From Pieris napi (Eukaryota > Arthropoda > Insecta > Lepidoptera > Pieridae), in the NCBI RefSeq assembly GCF_905475465.1, contig NC_062239.1:7254001-7318000 (forward strand): a stretch of DNA of 64,000 nucleotides, written 5' to 3'. The notes under the pieces were generated by a model. The model was not told the origin of the DNA, searched no databases, and saw only the letters and a program-made list of their open reading frames with translations. Of this stretch, positions 11,290 to 22,139 are shown in pieces; position 1 is the stretch's first letter; each line of letters opens with the position of its first letter. The position numbers and the translations under genes are program-made.

Positions 11290-11577
11290 AGCTGAGTTTC
11301 ATCATCGGAAATCGAGGCAGAATACGAAATTCCACCCGTATCCACAATTGAGCGTTTTTAAGGACAATTTTTGCCGCGCACCACCACTATGTGGAACCAG
11401 CTGCCCACTGGAGTATTTTCGAACCAATTTGACTTTGGGTTCTTCAAGAAAAGAGCGTACCAATTAAAAAGCCGGCAACGAACTCGCGAGCCCTCTGGCA
11501 TTGATGGGCGGCAATATCACTTAACTTCAGGTGAGCCTCCTGCAAGTTTGCCCCTGTTCTATAAAAAAAAGAAGTAA
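11290..11577 (+). pseudogene. LINE ORF2 C-terminus and 3' end
   Basis: Reads in one frame PRTTTMWNQLPTGVF, then FKKRAYQL, a pattern usual at the C-terminus of jockey/R1-like LINE reverse transcriptase ORFs (R-x-x-x-WN-x-LP, then FK(K/R)). Upstream an EIPPVSTIERF stretch is interrupted by a stop. The end is a GGTGAGCCTCC block and an A-rich tail. Other ends of the same family: 39930-40160 (+), 40455-40592 (-), 36780-36882 (+) and 27692-27780 (+). 5'-truncated and inactive. Confidence 0.6.
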
Positions 11578-11729
11578 AACATACTTGACATATTATATTC
11601 AGGGAATGTAATATAATTAAAATATATGGATACCAAGTAATAATAGGAAATAATAAGTGGAAAGGAATGATAATAGGGAATTATAAGAGGAAAGTGTCAC
11701 TACAACACCATGCTGAATCGTGTTATTAA

Positions 11730-12446
11730 GGGTCGATTCGACCAAACAAGAGTAAATCTTAATCTTAGAATAAATCGTCAGTTAATCGAGAGTAAATCAA
11801 TTTTACGTTTTACCAACTACAAATTCTAAGAATAGTGGGCTTATTCGGGAATTGCTACTATACCGCCGTTTCGCACGGAATAACAGCTATTCCTAGAATA
11901 ATTTAATGGCGTCAGTCAGTCCAATCAGCTGATTTCTGTCATTTCACAAATATGTATTCTGTGTTTTAATTTCAAGTCAACGCAACGCACTAAATTAATA
12001 GTCTAGCATTGTATAATGAAACGTTTACACAATTTATTATTTATTTATTTGTTTTTAGATTTTTTATTTTCTATAATATTAGAATGAAATTCAACTGGGC
12101 TCAACAGAAGTTCCTTTTTAGACGAAAGCCTCAAACAAACAAGAAATAAAAACTTTTTGTTGTCGTTTGACACCTGTTAAAAGCTACTTTTTCACACTAT
12201 AATACGGCAAAATAGAGTTGACATGATGTATGCTCTTACACTGTCCTGTTGTAGAACAACATTTATTTGCGGAGTTTTATTTTCGTTCACCATTCTCTTG
12301 CTATTCGCGTATTGTTATTCCTAGCACAATTATACTATCGATTACGTGGACAAACGACTATGGGTTTACTCGAGATTAAAATCATGGAATAGATTATTCT
12401 TGGTATAGTTACTCGTGTATAAATTGAAGTTTGGTCGAATCGACCC
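11730..12446. mobile_element. TIR element with TAA target duplication
   Basis: The 18-bp terminal inverted repeats GGGTCGATTCGACCAAAC are perfect (11730-11747, complement 12429-12446), and TAA flanks both sides (11727-11729 and 12447-12449). A 3-bp TWA-type duplication is the hallmark of the PIF/Harbinger superfamily, and ISL2EU-like elements can also show short AT duplications. The 717-bp interior has no coding frame, so it is a MITE moved in trans. Family assignment is inferred from target duplication and length. Confidence 0.8.
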
Positions 12447-12584
12447 TAAGAATTATAAGCATGACAGATTGTTTCGCGGGTCCGTGATTTCAAAAGTCAA
12501 AATCATTTCTTCATATAGGTAACACAATGACCACTTATGAAGGTCAAAAAAGAAATATATACGAGTATTAATTGCTTCTAATTT

Positions 12585-12672
12585 TAAATTTACTGCCAGT
12601 TCTCAAATCAAGGGCATAGAACGGAAGAGAAGAACTGGCAATAAACTCTCCGCTACTCTTTTTAATCGCCAA
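12585..12672 (-). mobile_element. Jockey-type LINE 3' UTR fragment
   Basis: Reverse-strand copy of part of the 3' region of the LINE at 52046-55080: AACTGGCAATAAACTCTCCG and TTTTTAATCGCCAAG match 54893-54985. The TGACGT-ended MITE starts immediately after it. Confidence 0.7.
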
Positions 12673-12678
12673 GTTTTT

Positions 12679-12940
12679 TGTTGACGTGACAACGTCTTAT
12701 AATTCGATGGAGCCGGCTGCACGCACGAAAAAACATGACACATCATACGGCGTTACCTCGCTCTGAGGCGTTCCATTTAAGGCTTGAAGTGCAAGCGAGA
12801 GCGCGAAGCGACAGAGAGGCGCAATCGGACTCCGCGCTCTTCAGCGTTCGACATCTGCCTCTCTCCTACTTGAGTGAGCGATTCGTGACGTTGTCACGTT
12901 CAACTATCGTCAGTAAACCGACTTTACAGACAACCGATTT
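12679..12940. mobile_element. MITE with TGTTGACGTGACAACGTC ends
   Basis: The left end TGTTGACGTGACAACGTC is mirrored by GACGTTGTCACGTTCAAC at 12887-12904. The left end itself is nearly palindromic (GACGTGACAACGTC). A related element at 24513-24882 shares both ends and also the sequence beyond the right repeat (AAACC-ACTTTACA-ACAACC), so the true right end may be near 12940. The 12735-12956 frame is a by-product. Superfamily unknown. Confidence 0.55.
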
Positions 12941-13277
12941 TTTACATAATGATTGAAACACGACACATTGGAACGAAACACGCCATCGTGTCCTTACCCA
13001 ACTCTAAACCCGCTTTATTTATAAAATGTAATTGAACTTCAATTACTCTTTTTGTCTATGATAGCCGTCCTGGCTGTGTGTCCCAAACGCGGCGTGCAAA
13101 AGTTCACCCCTGTTCTATTAGTGGCCGTATATTAAAACTTCTAACGTCCATTACATTAAGAACCCTTGGCATTAGTGCCGCTTTTTGTACCTAACGCTTA
13201 GCTTTCGACCTATATGCTAGGGGTGATACTGGTTTAATGTAAAATACTGCAATGTATTGAAGCTTTGTTTTGAGTAG
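12941..13277. other. No recognised feature
   Basis: A small GC-richer patch at 13065-13125 has no coding frame. Confidence 0.4.
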
Positions 13278-13425
13278 TGTTGGCCGAGGTAGGTTCGATC
13301 CCCGACAGTGCACAGTGTACTTTCTGTATAAGTGCGCTTATAACACTCGCTCGAAACAAAACCTAGTGAGCATGCCTTCGATTAAAAAAGTCAGATGTGT
13401 TCATAGAAAGCTGATCAAATAATGA
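13278..13425 (+). mobile_element. tRNA-derived SINE copy
   Basis: TTGGCCGAGGTAGGTTCGATCCCC contributes a good B box (GGTTCGATCCC, about 13292-13302). The body resembles the SINEs at 3478-3668 and 59380-59525 (AACACTCGCTCGAA). The A-box part is lost or diverged. Confidence 0.55.
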
Positions 13426-13680
13426 TAGGACCTAGAACGTAGCACCTTTTTTTTATTAAAAGTTTTTGCTCAGTCATACAATATTAAGGCTGTGTTGCTG
13501 AATCCAGCCAGGATAAATAGTATTAGTTTAGTTACAACATTATATATAGGAAAAAAACAATAAACGATAAGAATTCAATTTGGGCCTTTAAAAATTACTT
13601 ATTATCTTTACAAAAATACCATGTTACTTGATGAACAACTTTGAACATAGCAATAAGTGTTACAAAAAAACAAAAAAAAT

Positions 13681-13869
13681 GAGCTCCTTCAACTAATCAT
13701 ACAAGGCAAAGTGGCAGGTAGAAGGAGACCTGGCCGCAGACGCACGTCCTGGTTGAAAAACTTGAGACAATGGTTTGGTCAAAGCACTAAGTCATTGTTT
13801 AGAAGCGCGGCATCCAAAATTAAAATAGCCATGATGATCGCCAACCTTCGCAAGGAGATGGCACTATAA
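13681..13869 (+). pseudogene. LINE ORF2 C-terminal fragment
   Basis: An open frame of about 62 codons ends at a natural stop at 13867-13869. It reads LIIQGKVAGRRRPGRRR, then SWLKNLRQWF, and near its end MMIANLRKEMAL. Q-GK-x-G-RRRPGRRRxSWLxNLRxWFG is the recurring end of many insect non-LTR endonuclease/reverse-transcriptase proteins. An (AAGAAG)-type tail follows the stop (13870-13883), fitting a LINE 3' end. The upstream 8 codons are fortuitous. Heavily 5'-truncated, so not functional. Confidence 0.7.
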
Positions 13870-14739
13870 GAAGAAGAAAGAATAAGTGTTACTTACTTCA
13901 AGCCTATGAAAGAGCCTATCCTAACCTTTAACGCACTTTCTGCGTTGAGGGTGCCAGCTTTTCTCTTGTACCTACTCGCCCATAGTACATATTGTAATAC
14001 TGACGATATTCTCAAAAAGGTATTAGGGTATCTTTTCTTATCCTTTTTGTTTTCATTAATTTGAGATAGAATGAAGGAAAGATGCAGCCCCGTTGATTAC
14101 ACTCTGACATTTCCCGACAAAACTTTTTAATTCAATATGACTTGTATTAAGCGCTAAAATAGGAATCATAAAAATACTTTCAATCCACTCCAAGTCTAAA
14201 ATCAAAGCGGTCACGTTGATGTTTCTATTTCGATAACATATTGCTCATGAAAAGGAAACTGAAAACAGATTTCTTTTACTTTGGACAATTTCTTAAATAT
14301 AGAATAAGCAAAAGTATTTTCGATGACTTTAACTTGACCTTAGAGTGATCTTTATTAATAAAAATGAACTGCTTAGCGCAAAACACGAAGACGGCTGGAC
14401 CAATTCGAGTATTATTATTTATTTTTCTCTCGAACTCTTGGAAGGTTTTTGAGAGAAAAATTGGAAAAGAGCCAAAATTTTGTTTTCTTAGGTAGTTAGG
14501 TTTTTATTAAGGAATAGTGAAGTCTCTTTGGGTTGGCATAGCAAAATGTTCCATATGTTGGTATGTAGCTAAAAAGGTAGGCTAAGTAAAAAAAATATTT
14601 AGGCGAAATGAAGTTACTTAGTTATTTATATTTAACTGTATGGTCTTCGTTCCAATTTTGAAAACGTTCTGAAGATGTATGATAGCCTCAGACGTTGTCC
14701 TGCATGATATTTCAAGCGATTAGGATATTAAATTAGTAG
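13870..14739. other. No recognised feature
   Basis: AT-rich. I see no domain, repeat ends or RNA gene. Confidence 0.4.
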
Positions 14740-14870
14740 AATTATACATATATGTAAGCTATCCTATCTTTTAAGTTTGATCAAACTGCACACGGTGGGA
14801 AAATTTTCTTGAAATCGGTTAAGTAGTTTTGGAGTCCATAGCGGACAAACAACGTGACGCGTTATTTATA
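14740..14870 (-). mobile_element. Helitron 5' fragment
   Basis: Read on the minus strand it has ACGTTGTTTGTCCGCTATGG, a related AACCGATTTC stretch and GATAGGATAGCTTACAT, matching the 5' half of the Helitrons at 16327 and 29574. The 3' half is missing. The neighbouring 14690-14735 (ACGTTGTCCTGCATGATATT) resembles 36100-36140, the 3' end of another Helitron. Confidence 0.65.
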
Positions 14871-15639
14871 TATTATTATTATTTATATATTAAAATTTAA
14901 TTATTAAGTAACACTGACAACCCTAACTGTAAAGTTTTGTTTTCAGTTTTTATTTATTCGTAGTTGAATGTGTTTTTAACGTGTATCGTTTGATAGTAAA
15001 ATATATAAAATTTTCCTAATAAAGACTTTCCTAGAGTCTTACTTTCTCATTAGGGCAGGTTAAAAATTAGCATTGCCTGGCATGATTTATCAGATAATCA
15101 AATACATCACTACAATAGAAACAGAAAGAAGACAAATAAAATATATATGTCAGAGATAATGTAAGCAGATAACACTATGTTATTTGTTTTAATAGTATGC
15201 CAACACCACTTATATCATAGACATATTATAGGTTGTAAATTGTCAATTTTTTAGTAGTGCCTAACGCACTTCTCGTTATCGACCAGAAAGCACGAAATTA
15301 AATATAATCTTGGACGACGATTGTGATAACAACTTGGCAAAATATTAATCGCTTCGAATCTGCGACATATCGTTAAGAGTCAAGAGACGGGAAAACAAAG
15401 TAGACAATACAATATTTAGAAAATAACGCTGAAATAATTAAAAGCTAATAATAAAACCCTAAAAAGAATTGCGTCCGTTATCTTACTGTGCTATATATAT
15501 CTCTTAAACTTTTACTTAACTGGTCAGAATGATAATTGAATGATAAGTGAAACTATAATATGTTAGATAGATTGACATGTTATGTGTAAACCGACATTTG
15601 GCACAAAAGTTCACTGCAACTATGTTCTTTAATAAAAAA
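14871..15639. other. No recognised feature
   Basis: AT-rich. Nothing supportable. Confidence 0.4.
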
Positions 15640-15727
15640 GGATTCTTTTTGTTTGTTTAAGTTTATTTTTACAAAAGTTTAGGTCTTTTTTTTATCGATT
15701 GAGGCAGTATAAAGCCGGGTCAGCTAG
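15640..15727 (+). mobile_element. Helitron 3' end fragment
   Basis: Ends AAGCCGGGTCAGCTAG (15712-15727) followed by T, the same terminus as 20649 and 50430. The 5' limit is uncertain. Confidence 0.55.
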
Positions 15728-16326
15728 TCTCTTAATAAATATGTTTCGCGTAGATTAAAGACGCATTAAATTAATATGTTAAATCCTTAATTAAGCCTTT
15801 AGCAAAGAATTTCACAGAGCTGATTATACTAACTATCGCATTTAAGCATAATTTAAATTTTCCTCGTAATTTGCATATTTACCGGGCGAGAGGAATTAAG
15901 AGAAAGAACTGCGCCAAGATAATTGAGGATAAAGACTGTTTGTTTTGAATATTTTTATATGAAAATTACACAATTTATAATAAAGCTAGCTGAGCTGATG
16001 TCTGTAACATTTTTCATTCATTTCAAATGTTACCTTTAATAGTTCCTTGAATAATATCATTAGTTTGCTATTTTTACCACATACGTTACGTTTCTATCTT
16101 TCTGCTATTTGTAGCCTTCGTAGTCTTGTATACTACACAGGCTGCTTTGAATTTTTTATTTAAAAATTCGCTTTCAATGGAATACATACAATTTGTTTCA
16201 ATTTTGAGTGGTTTTTTTGAAACTCTAACTAGATAATCCGCCAATATGTCATGGAACTTTTCACCCTTAGAAGTTGGTTTAACGAAGATCATTATTATTT
16301 ATTTACACAAAAAAACCTAAACATTA
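15728..16326. other. No recognised feature
   Basis: AT-rich. The short minus-strand frame at 16086-16292 shows no domain. Confidence 0.4.
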
Positions 16327-16693
16327 TCTTAATATATATAAATTACGTGTTACGTTGTTTGCCGCTATAGTCTTCTAAACTACTGAACCGATTTCAATCA
16401 AATTTGCACACCGTGTGCGGTTTGATCTAACTTAAAAGATAGGATAGCTTACATCTCAACTCATACCCGCAATATTATTTTATTGCAAATTATTTGATAG
16501 TCACAATTCTAACAGATGGCGCTGTGTCGAAAGTACCACATAGTTTCACATAAGCTACAATTTAATGACATTACCACCAAAAAAGCATGGTGGTCCCCAT
16601 GACAGGTGGTCTCCTACCGTTTCCCTTGAATAGTTTACTACTATGTAATATAACAAAAACCTTAGCCAAAGCAATGCTTGGCCGGTCTGCTAG
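16327..16693 (+). mobile_element. Non-autonomous Helitron, complete
   Basis: Starts TCTTAATATATATAAATTACG after A (16326) and ends TTGGCCGGTCTGCTAG before T (16694). It contains the block GATAGGATAGCTTACATC. Closely related to 29574-29938 and 48396-48773. Internal CACCAAAAAAGCATGGTGG forms a small stem near the 3' end (about 16575). No coding capacity. Confidence 0.85.
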
Positions 16694-16860
16694 TTATAAT
16701 ATATAGACTAACTTACACACAAGAAAAAAAAAAACCATCTTTTTTTCTCAGAACTGAGAAAGCTGGAGACCTTTCCTGAGCAACACTCAAGAAGCATGCT
16801 TTTGAGATAACATAGTTATAAATACATTTGGTTTACGAGAATACTATATATAATATAAAT

Positions 16861-16904
16861 AAAACACTATCGAGAATCGTCAGACTGATTCTCGATAGTG
16901 TTTT
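16861..16904. repeat. Perfect 18-bp hairpin
   Basis: AAAACACTATCGAGAATC (16861-16878) pairs perfectly with 16887-16904 around an 8-nt loop. CGAAACGTCG follows at 16929-16938, a motif also found after the hairpin at 39384-39421. Confidence 0.75.
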
Positions 16905-16938
16905 CTGACACGACTGCCAAAAAGTACTCGAAACGTCG

Positions 16939-17394
16939 AATGTAATTAAATTAATAAATTCGAATATATCTCTTTAGCTGTTAAATGACCAAAATGTACA
17001 TGAGAATGTGTCTGTGGTATTATTTAATTAAAAATATTACTTCATAATAATAAGAAGGCTTTCTTAATGCTAAGTAAAATCACTTGCAAGTTACATAGAG
17101 AATAAAATATAAGAACGTATGTATGAAACGTTATCATGTGGAAGGGTTTTAAATTACAAAGTGTGGCTCACTTCTCGTCAGTTGCTCAGTAAGTGGTACG
17201 CTACATCTTAGACGATGCAAGGCATAAGAGAGCGAACGTAAATTAAATTTTAACTTCAAAACTTATAATTACTGTGTAGACAACAAAACATTATTGTTAT
17301 TGCCTTCACAAAATTATATTTAGCTACTACTACTAGAAAAATACTTAATCAGTTGTCTTTTGTTTTATTAACCATATATGACTAGCCCTGCGAT
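16939..17394. other. No recognised feature
   Basis: AT-rich. Nothing supportable. Confidence 0.4.
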
Positions 17395-17528
17395 TCTGTA
17401 ACTCACTTTTCGAACTCACACAGCGGTTTTCGCATCGGCGGTCGCTCTCAAATCAGTCGTGAAGCAGTAATTTTTTGATTTGGCATTTGGCATTGGAGTT
17501 CGAAAAGTGAGTTACAGAATCGCAAGGC
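17395..17528. mobile_element. Foldback MITE, short form
   Basis: Left end GCCCTGCGATTCTGTAACTC, right end GAGTTACAGAATCGCAAGGC. The left arm continues to GGCATTTGGCATTGG, but the right arm is cut to about 35 nt, so the central loop and most of the right arm are gone. Confidence 0.75.
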
Positions 17529-18266
17529 TGTACATCTATTAGAGGATGATACGTGGTTCTGAATGGTTATGAAGAGTCTGATATTCACGTGCTGGAGGTT
17601 GTTAACAAAAGGCAAGTAAACGAGATGTAAGATTATAAGAAATTTGATTAATATTAAAAAATAAAAATGTATATTTATTATTTCACCAAATTTTTATTAT
17701 TGAGATTATTTTTTCTGGCTTGTTAGTAAGTCAATATAACGTTGAAAAGTAAAATAATTAATTATTACTAATAAACAACGAAAAAATGAAGTGTCAAGAA
17801 ATATATCTCGTTGCATTGTGATTGGCCAAACAGAACAACGGCTTACGTCACGTGTTGTGATTGGATAATGGTGTAGCCAATCATAATAAAACGAAACGCG
17901 CCGTCGTAACGTCTTTCGTTTAAAATTCTTCTATCCCACCAACTTTTTGGGAGCGATCTTTGGCTACCCGATCTACGCTTAGAACTTAAATATTTGTTTA
18001 CTAAACATAAAGTTTCTAGTAAAACGCTTTTAGCTTATACAGTTTGTGCTTAACTGAAAACGTTGCTTTTAGTACATTTATAAATCAAACGAGCGACGGT
18101 GTTCAACTATCGCCGACAGATGGCGTAAGTTTTGAACGATCGCAGCTTTTTAAATGACAGTTACTGTAAGATTATTTTAAAGTAAAAATGCGTGCATATT
18201 AATGCTTTAAAATTATTTGTAATGTGAATGAATGTGTAATGAATGGATGAAATGGTGAAAAAAAAA
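17529..18266. other. No recognised feature
   Basis: Near 17815-17895 GATTGGCCAA, GATTGGATAATGG and AGCCAATCA form CCAAT-like motifs on both strands. No gene start can be tied to them. Confidence 0.35.
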
Positions 18267-18819
18267 GGGTGCGTGTACTTATGTACGCGCGTAAGAAGTT
18301 ATACTTCTTTGGCTTTCTTTATTTTTTTTTAATATTAAATAATTAATAATACATATTTAACGGTTATAATTTAATATTTAGTATATTGTTCAATTATTAA
18401 TTAATATTAATAATTATAATTATTTATTATTTTATTATATTATTCATTCAATTTAATAACTAGGTATGTTTCAAAACCTTTTAACTACGTAACAATAGGT
18501 CTTTGTGAAAAAGCATTGCTAAATTTCTTTGAAAAAATAATTAAAACTCCTGTATTTGTTTAAAAGGTACTACAAAGGTCTTTATGGTAATTCAAAATTC
18601 TTGGCAAAGCTGCTAACTAACTTCACGCATATTCTATTTCTTTTTAGATCGTCTTATTCCCATCTCGCTCGCGCACGCTTGACACCTGACTGGTTTAAAC
18701 AACTTAATGAGCGATTTAGTGGGCAACTTCATACTGATAATTTTGTGTCACGGTGCGCGCGCATCGTAAGATTTCACTCTCATAAATTTTTCATAACGCG
18801 CCTAAAGAAGTATAACTTC
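18267..18819 (+). mobile_element. Palindromic-end A-tract family, complete copy
   Basis: Preceded by nine As. The 5' end GGGTGCGTGTACTTATGTAC forms a hairpin, then core GAAGTTATACTTC (18298-18310). The 3' end is GCGCCTAAAGAAGTATAACTTC followed by AAAAA. Near the 3' end a frame shared with four other copies reads NFVSRCARIV, then ITRLKKYN. The longer frame 18556-18987 runs through the element end into flanking AT-rich DNA, so it is not a gene model. Confidence 0.75.
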
Positions 18820-19559
18820 AAAAATATTTTTTTTATATATCTCTCATTATATCTCTTATTTAATTTTTTCTCTTTGGTTATTGTTATTTTGTGTGTTTAT
18901 GTGTGTGTGTTTTTGTTTGTAATAAATGTTATATCTATGTCTATGTCTAAATACAGAAATAATAAAATAATAATTAAATATAAATAATAAAAAAGCTAGA
19001 TTTTTGAGGGGGAAATAATTTGGAGCCACACATAATCTTCATTTGCATTTGACGTGACAAATGAAAATTCACAAAAAGACCAACGACCAAAGACCCGCCA
19101 ACTGCAGATGGATACATGACACGCCACAGTCTTTGAAAACACCCTCGTTTATTATGTCTCAGACTAAGACGTGTTAAGTGTCCAGTGTAGTGAGACCTCT
19201 GTGATTCCCTAGACTGCTCTATTTTAAAAAATATGAAACAAGTGATTGGACTTGCTAACTATCATTTCAATGTTTTATATCATACAAGCTTCATATGATT
19301 CAAATGATGTATAGCGTACGTACATAATATTATCTACTTTTAATACCAAAAGTGATAAAGTACCTATTTTCATTTAGGAATCAATTTATTATTACCAAAT
19401 GTGTCTATTAAATAAATTAGGATTTTTTATAATATCTAGTTATGATTCACTATTTTTGCTATAATGCTTACACATAAGACATAGATATATACTGTGGTGG
19501 GCTTTTTTGTAGGACTTTTAAAGATAAACATTTCCATCATTCATTACATATGTGTAACT
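18820..19559. other. No recognised feature
   Basis: (TG)n-like run at 18890-18912. Otherwise nothing supportable. Confidence 0.4.
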
Positions 19560-19790
19560 CTAGCGGTTATGGTAGCGCACGCCAGAGAAGCTCGCAGATG
19601 CTAGATTTTTTCCTACTTACTTAATATTTTGGTCAAATCACGCTCTCTTTATAAATTGTAGCCTATGTGTTATTCTGATGTATTATTGTAAAGTTTCATT
19701 GTAATCCATTTAGTCGTTTTTACATGAAAGAGTGACAAACATCCATTCATACTTACAAACTTTCGCGTTTACTAGGAGGATGAACAAAAT
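19560..19790 (-). repeat. Interspersed repeat, possible Helitron 5' part
   Basis: The block GTTTCATTGTAATCCATTTA, ACATGAAAGAGTGACAAACA, then CAAACTTTCGCGTTTAC, resembles a repeat that commonly ends in TATAATATTAGTAGG-type sequence in moth genomes, and here ends with TACTAGGAGGATG. Class uncertain. Confidence 0.4.
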
Positions 19791-20285
19791 TGACTAAGAT
19801 GTGTTACATTTAGTAGGAATCAACATTAATCATAATTGTTCCAAATATTAACCATAATTTATGTCAATATATAAAAGAAAATTTAAATATTGGGTTTTCT
19901 TCAACTTTTTCGGAAGTGCATTAAGTGGACAACACTTAAATCAGACGAATTTACTGGTATGAGACACACTTGTCTAAAAGAAAACGGGTTATGTTCTAAC
20001 AATAAATTTTCTCACTATTTGAGAATTTATTTTTCCGTTTGCATTTTCCAAAATGACATTTTCGTATATTTCATATACCGAGTGCATGCAAAAGACGAAT
20101 GAAAGGATCGTCTTAAAATGGTGGTTGTATAAAGCGTGATACTGAAGAAAGACAACGTAACGCCTGCAGCAAACCTTTGTGTGGCGTTACAAAAACTGAG
20201 CGATTGTTTTTCGCATTGTGATGTTCTATTTTCCGAGTTTAGCAACCTTAAACACCCACATGTTTATACATTTAAAGCCGTTTTT

Positions 20286-20545
20286 GAAGTTATACTTCTT
20301 TAGGCGCGTTATGAAAAATTGATGAGAGTGAAATTTTACGATGCGCGCGCACCGTGACACAAAATTAACAGAATGAAGTTGCCCACGGAAGATTCTACGG
20401 CATTGGATATAATTTAAAACAACATTCGAATAATAATATAATTTATGTTACACTTAATGTAAGAGAATAATAATAAATATTTATTTATTTAATTTTTCAA
20501 TTGTAAACTGAACTTTATTGACTATAATGACTCCTTTTCCAGTCT
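20286..20545 (-). mobile_element. Palindromic-end A-tract family, 5'-truncated
   Basis: The 3' end at 20286 (GAAGTTATACTTCTTTAGGC, after five Ts) matches 21120 in reverse. The body follows the 20767-21120 copy as far as CTTTTCCAGTC and then passes into a (TC)n run; the 5' hairpin and core are absent. Confidence 0.7.
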
Positions 20546-20574
20546 CTCTCTCTCTCTTTATTATTGTAAATAGT

Positions 20575-20649
20575 TATTTTTATTAAACTAAACAAATGTT
20601 TCCCAGAATTAATATACATAGCAGAACCTACGTTTGCCGGGTCAGCTAG
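20575..20649 (+). mobile_element. Helitron 3' end fragment
   Basis: Ends CGTTTGCCGGGTCAGCTAG at 20649, followed by T. It lies between two opposed copies of the A-tract family. Confidence 0.6.
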
Positions 20650-20766
20650 TTATAACATATATAAATAATTTGTCGTGATTGACGTCTGCGAAAACAGAAT
20701 ACTTCATTATGTGGGAAAGTATAGAGAACTCCGGCACAAGACCAAAATTAAAAAGAAAAAAGAAAA

Positions 20767-21120
20767 GGGTGCATGTACTTATGTACGCGCGTAAGAAATT
20801 ATACTTCTTTGGCATTATTAAAATAGTTTTTGATTGCATGCAAATAATTAATTACAATTAAATAATCAAAGACTGGAAAAAGAGTCGTCAATAAAGTTCA
20901 GTTTACATTTGAAAAATTAAATAAATATTTATTATTATTCTCTTACATTAAGTGTAACATAAATTCTATTATTATTCGAATGTTGTTTTTAAATTATATT
21001 CAAGGCCGTAGCATCTTCCGTGGGCAACTTCATTCTGTTAATTTTGTGTCACGGTGCGCGCGCATCGTAAAATTTCACTCTCATCAATTTTTCATAACGC
21101 GCCTAAAGAAGTATAACTTC
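20767..21120 (+). mobile_element. Palindromic-end A-tract family, reference copy
   Basis: Begins GGGTGCATGTACTTATGTAC (hairpin), with a slightly mutated 5' core GAAATTATACTTC, and ends CCTAAAGAAGTATAACTTC with AAAAA beyond. About 354 bp. The interior matches 34942-35276 and 57550-57785. Open reading through the 3' 110 bp gives GQLHSVNFVSRCARIVKF. Confidence 0.75.
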
Positions 21121-21503
21121 AAAAACTCCCGTGATATGTAAACGTCCCGCTCAAAAAAAAAGTTATAGTTTACACAGCATAATATAATTTATTATATAAT
21201 AGCCAGATAATTGTATCTAGAATCTCACTAAAATTGTATCTGCAAATTGCATTTCTCTGTGGTCAGTACCGGCTAGTTCGATTTGTCTAGCACGACTGGG
21301 TTTATGATCGTCACTTGTAAATCAGTCAACCGCAACTTTGGTTATGACAATAACAAGTGGTCTATGGAATACTGGATGTCATCGGTTTGTAGGAATGGCA
21401 GATAAGGAATTCTCTAGCATAGAGTATAAAGCTTGAACAAAATAAAATAAGTTACAAATATAAAAATATACAATGAACGTCCAGACTTTGTAGAACATTC
21501 TTA
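21121..21503. other. No recognised feature
   Basis: AT-rich spacer. It ends in the TTA target duplication (21501-21503) of the Harbinger element. Confidence 0.45.
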
Positions 21504-21657
21504 AGCCGCATTTATATTTATCTGACGTGTTGTGTTGTGATGCTCTCTGTCGTGATGGCTACTGTTCACATTGATATGACGTGTTATGATGCATTATGAC
21601 GGTTTTTTGTATCAGTTCCGTCTTGACTCCCAGAGAGTTCACACATTTGCAATGTTT

Positions 21658-21798
21658 TTTCAAGAATCATCCGATTCAGATTCAGATTTTGAAGAAGAGT
21701 TGGAATTATTGGCGTTGGCAACGCTTCTAACTAAACAAAGAAAAAGAAGAAGAAGAATGTTTTCTCCTATCTTTTCCCAAATAGCTGCTCTCATAACT
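21658..21798 (+). pseudogene. Harbinger transposase N-terminal remnant
   Basis: From ATG 21658 the frame reads MFFQESSDSDSDFEEELELL, then LATLLTKQRKRRRRMF. An acidic Ser/Asp start, a leucine-rich stretch and a run of basic residues are common at the N-terminus of HARBI1-like DDE nucleases. All catalytic parts are absent. The frame opens further upstream (21586) but that part lies near the terminal repeat. The function of the intact protein would be cleavage and joining of element ends in the nucleus; this fragment cannot do so. Confidence 0.55.
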
Positions 21799-21914
21799 TG
21801 ATCTTTATATTCTTTACATTTTGCATTATAAATCACTTTAAATTGTCTTATGTATTCAATTAGTTGCTCTTCGTCCATTTCTGACGCGTAATAACACAAC
21901 ACTGGCGCGTGCAC
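21660..21914 (-). pseudogene. MADF-domain protein N-terminal fragment
   Basis: The 84-codon frame holds MDEEQLIEYIRQFKVIY, then KEYKDQVMRAAIWEKIGENI, which fits the first two helices of the MADF domain (a Myb/SANT-like DNA-binding fold known from Adf-1): LI-x(2)-(V/I)R-x(2)-P/F-x-(L/I)Y, then Y-(K/R)D-x(4)-A-W-x-x-I. Residues about 13-53 carry the match. After GENI the reading continues into the antisense of the transposase remnant, so the third helix and C-terminus are lost. Harbinger elements usually encode a Myb- or MADF-like partner, which supports the call. Confidence 0.7.
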
Positions 21915-22139
21915 ACTAGTCTGATGCGGTATGACGTCTCACGGCACCGCCCCCCGCACCTCACCCTTTCTGACGCGGACCGGGATCGCCTGTGACACGA
22001 CACATCAGAAGCCGTCATAACACACCGCATTGAATAAATGTGAACGCTTCCATAGTAAATGTATGAAACTGATACCGTTCTGATGCATCACAACACAACA
22101 CGTCAGATAAATGTAAATGCGGCTTTATACTGCGTGTTC

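Larger units (their letters stand above)
21504..22134. mobile_element. PIF/Harbinger deletion derivative
   Basis: Terminal inverted repeats of about 39 bp beginning AGCCGCATTTATATTTATCT differ at one visible base (right end complement AGCCGCATTTACATTTATCT). Both sides carry TTA (21501-21503, 22135-22137), the classic Harbinger target duplication. Inside are the N-terminus of a transposase-like frame on the plus strand and the N-terminus of a MADF-type protein on the minus strand, i.e. the two genes of an autonomous element with nearly everything between deleted. The element is 631 bp and must depend on a full copy elsewhere. Confidence 0.88.

Noticed and set aside
12735..12956. 73-codon protein in the GC-richer MITE interior
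   Set aside because: No domain, and the frame crosses the right terminal repeat of the MITE.
17815..17895. CCAAT-box promoter
   Set aside because: Motifs occur on both strands but no TATA box or coding exon follows in a consistent position.
18556..18987. 143-codon host gene
   Set aside because: The frame spans the end of a repeat and runs into low-complexity AT DNA; the similar frame at 31829-32170 shares only the repeat portion.
21586..21657. Upstream start for the Harbinger transposase frame
   Set aside because: The added residues do not look like transposase; ATG 21658 directly precedes the acidic N-terminus.
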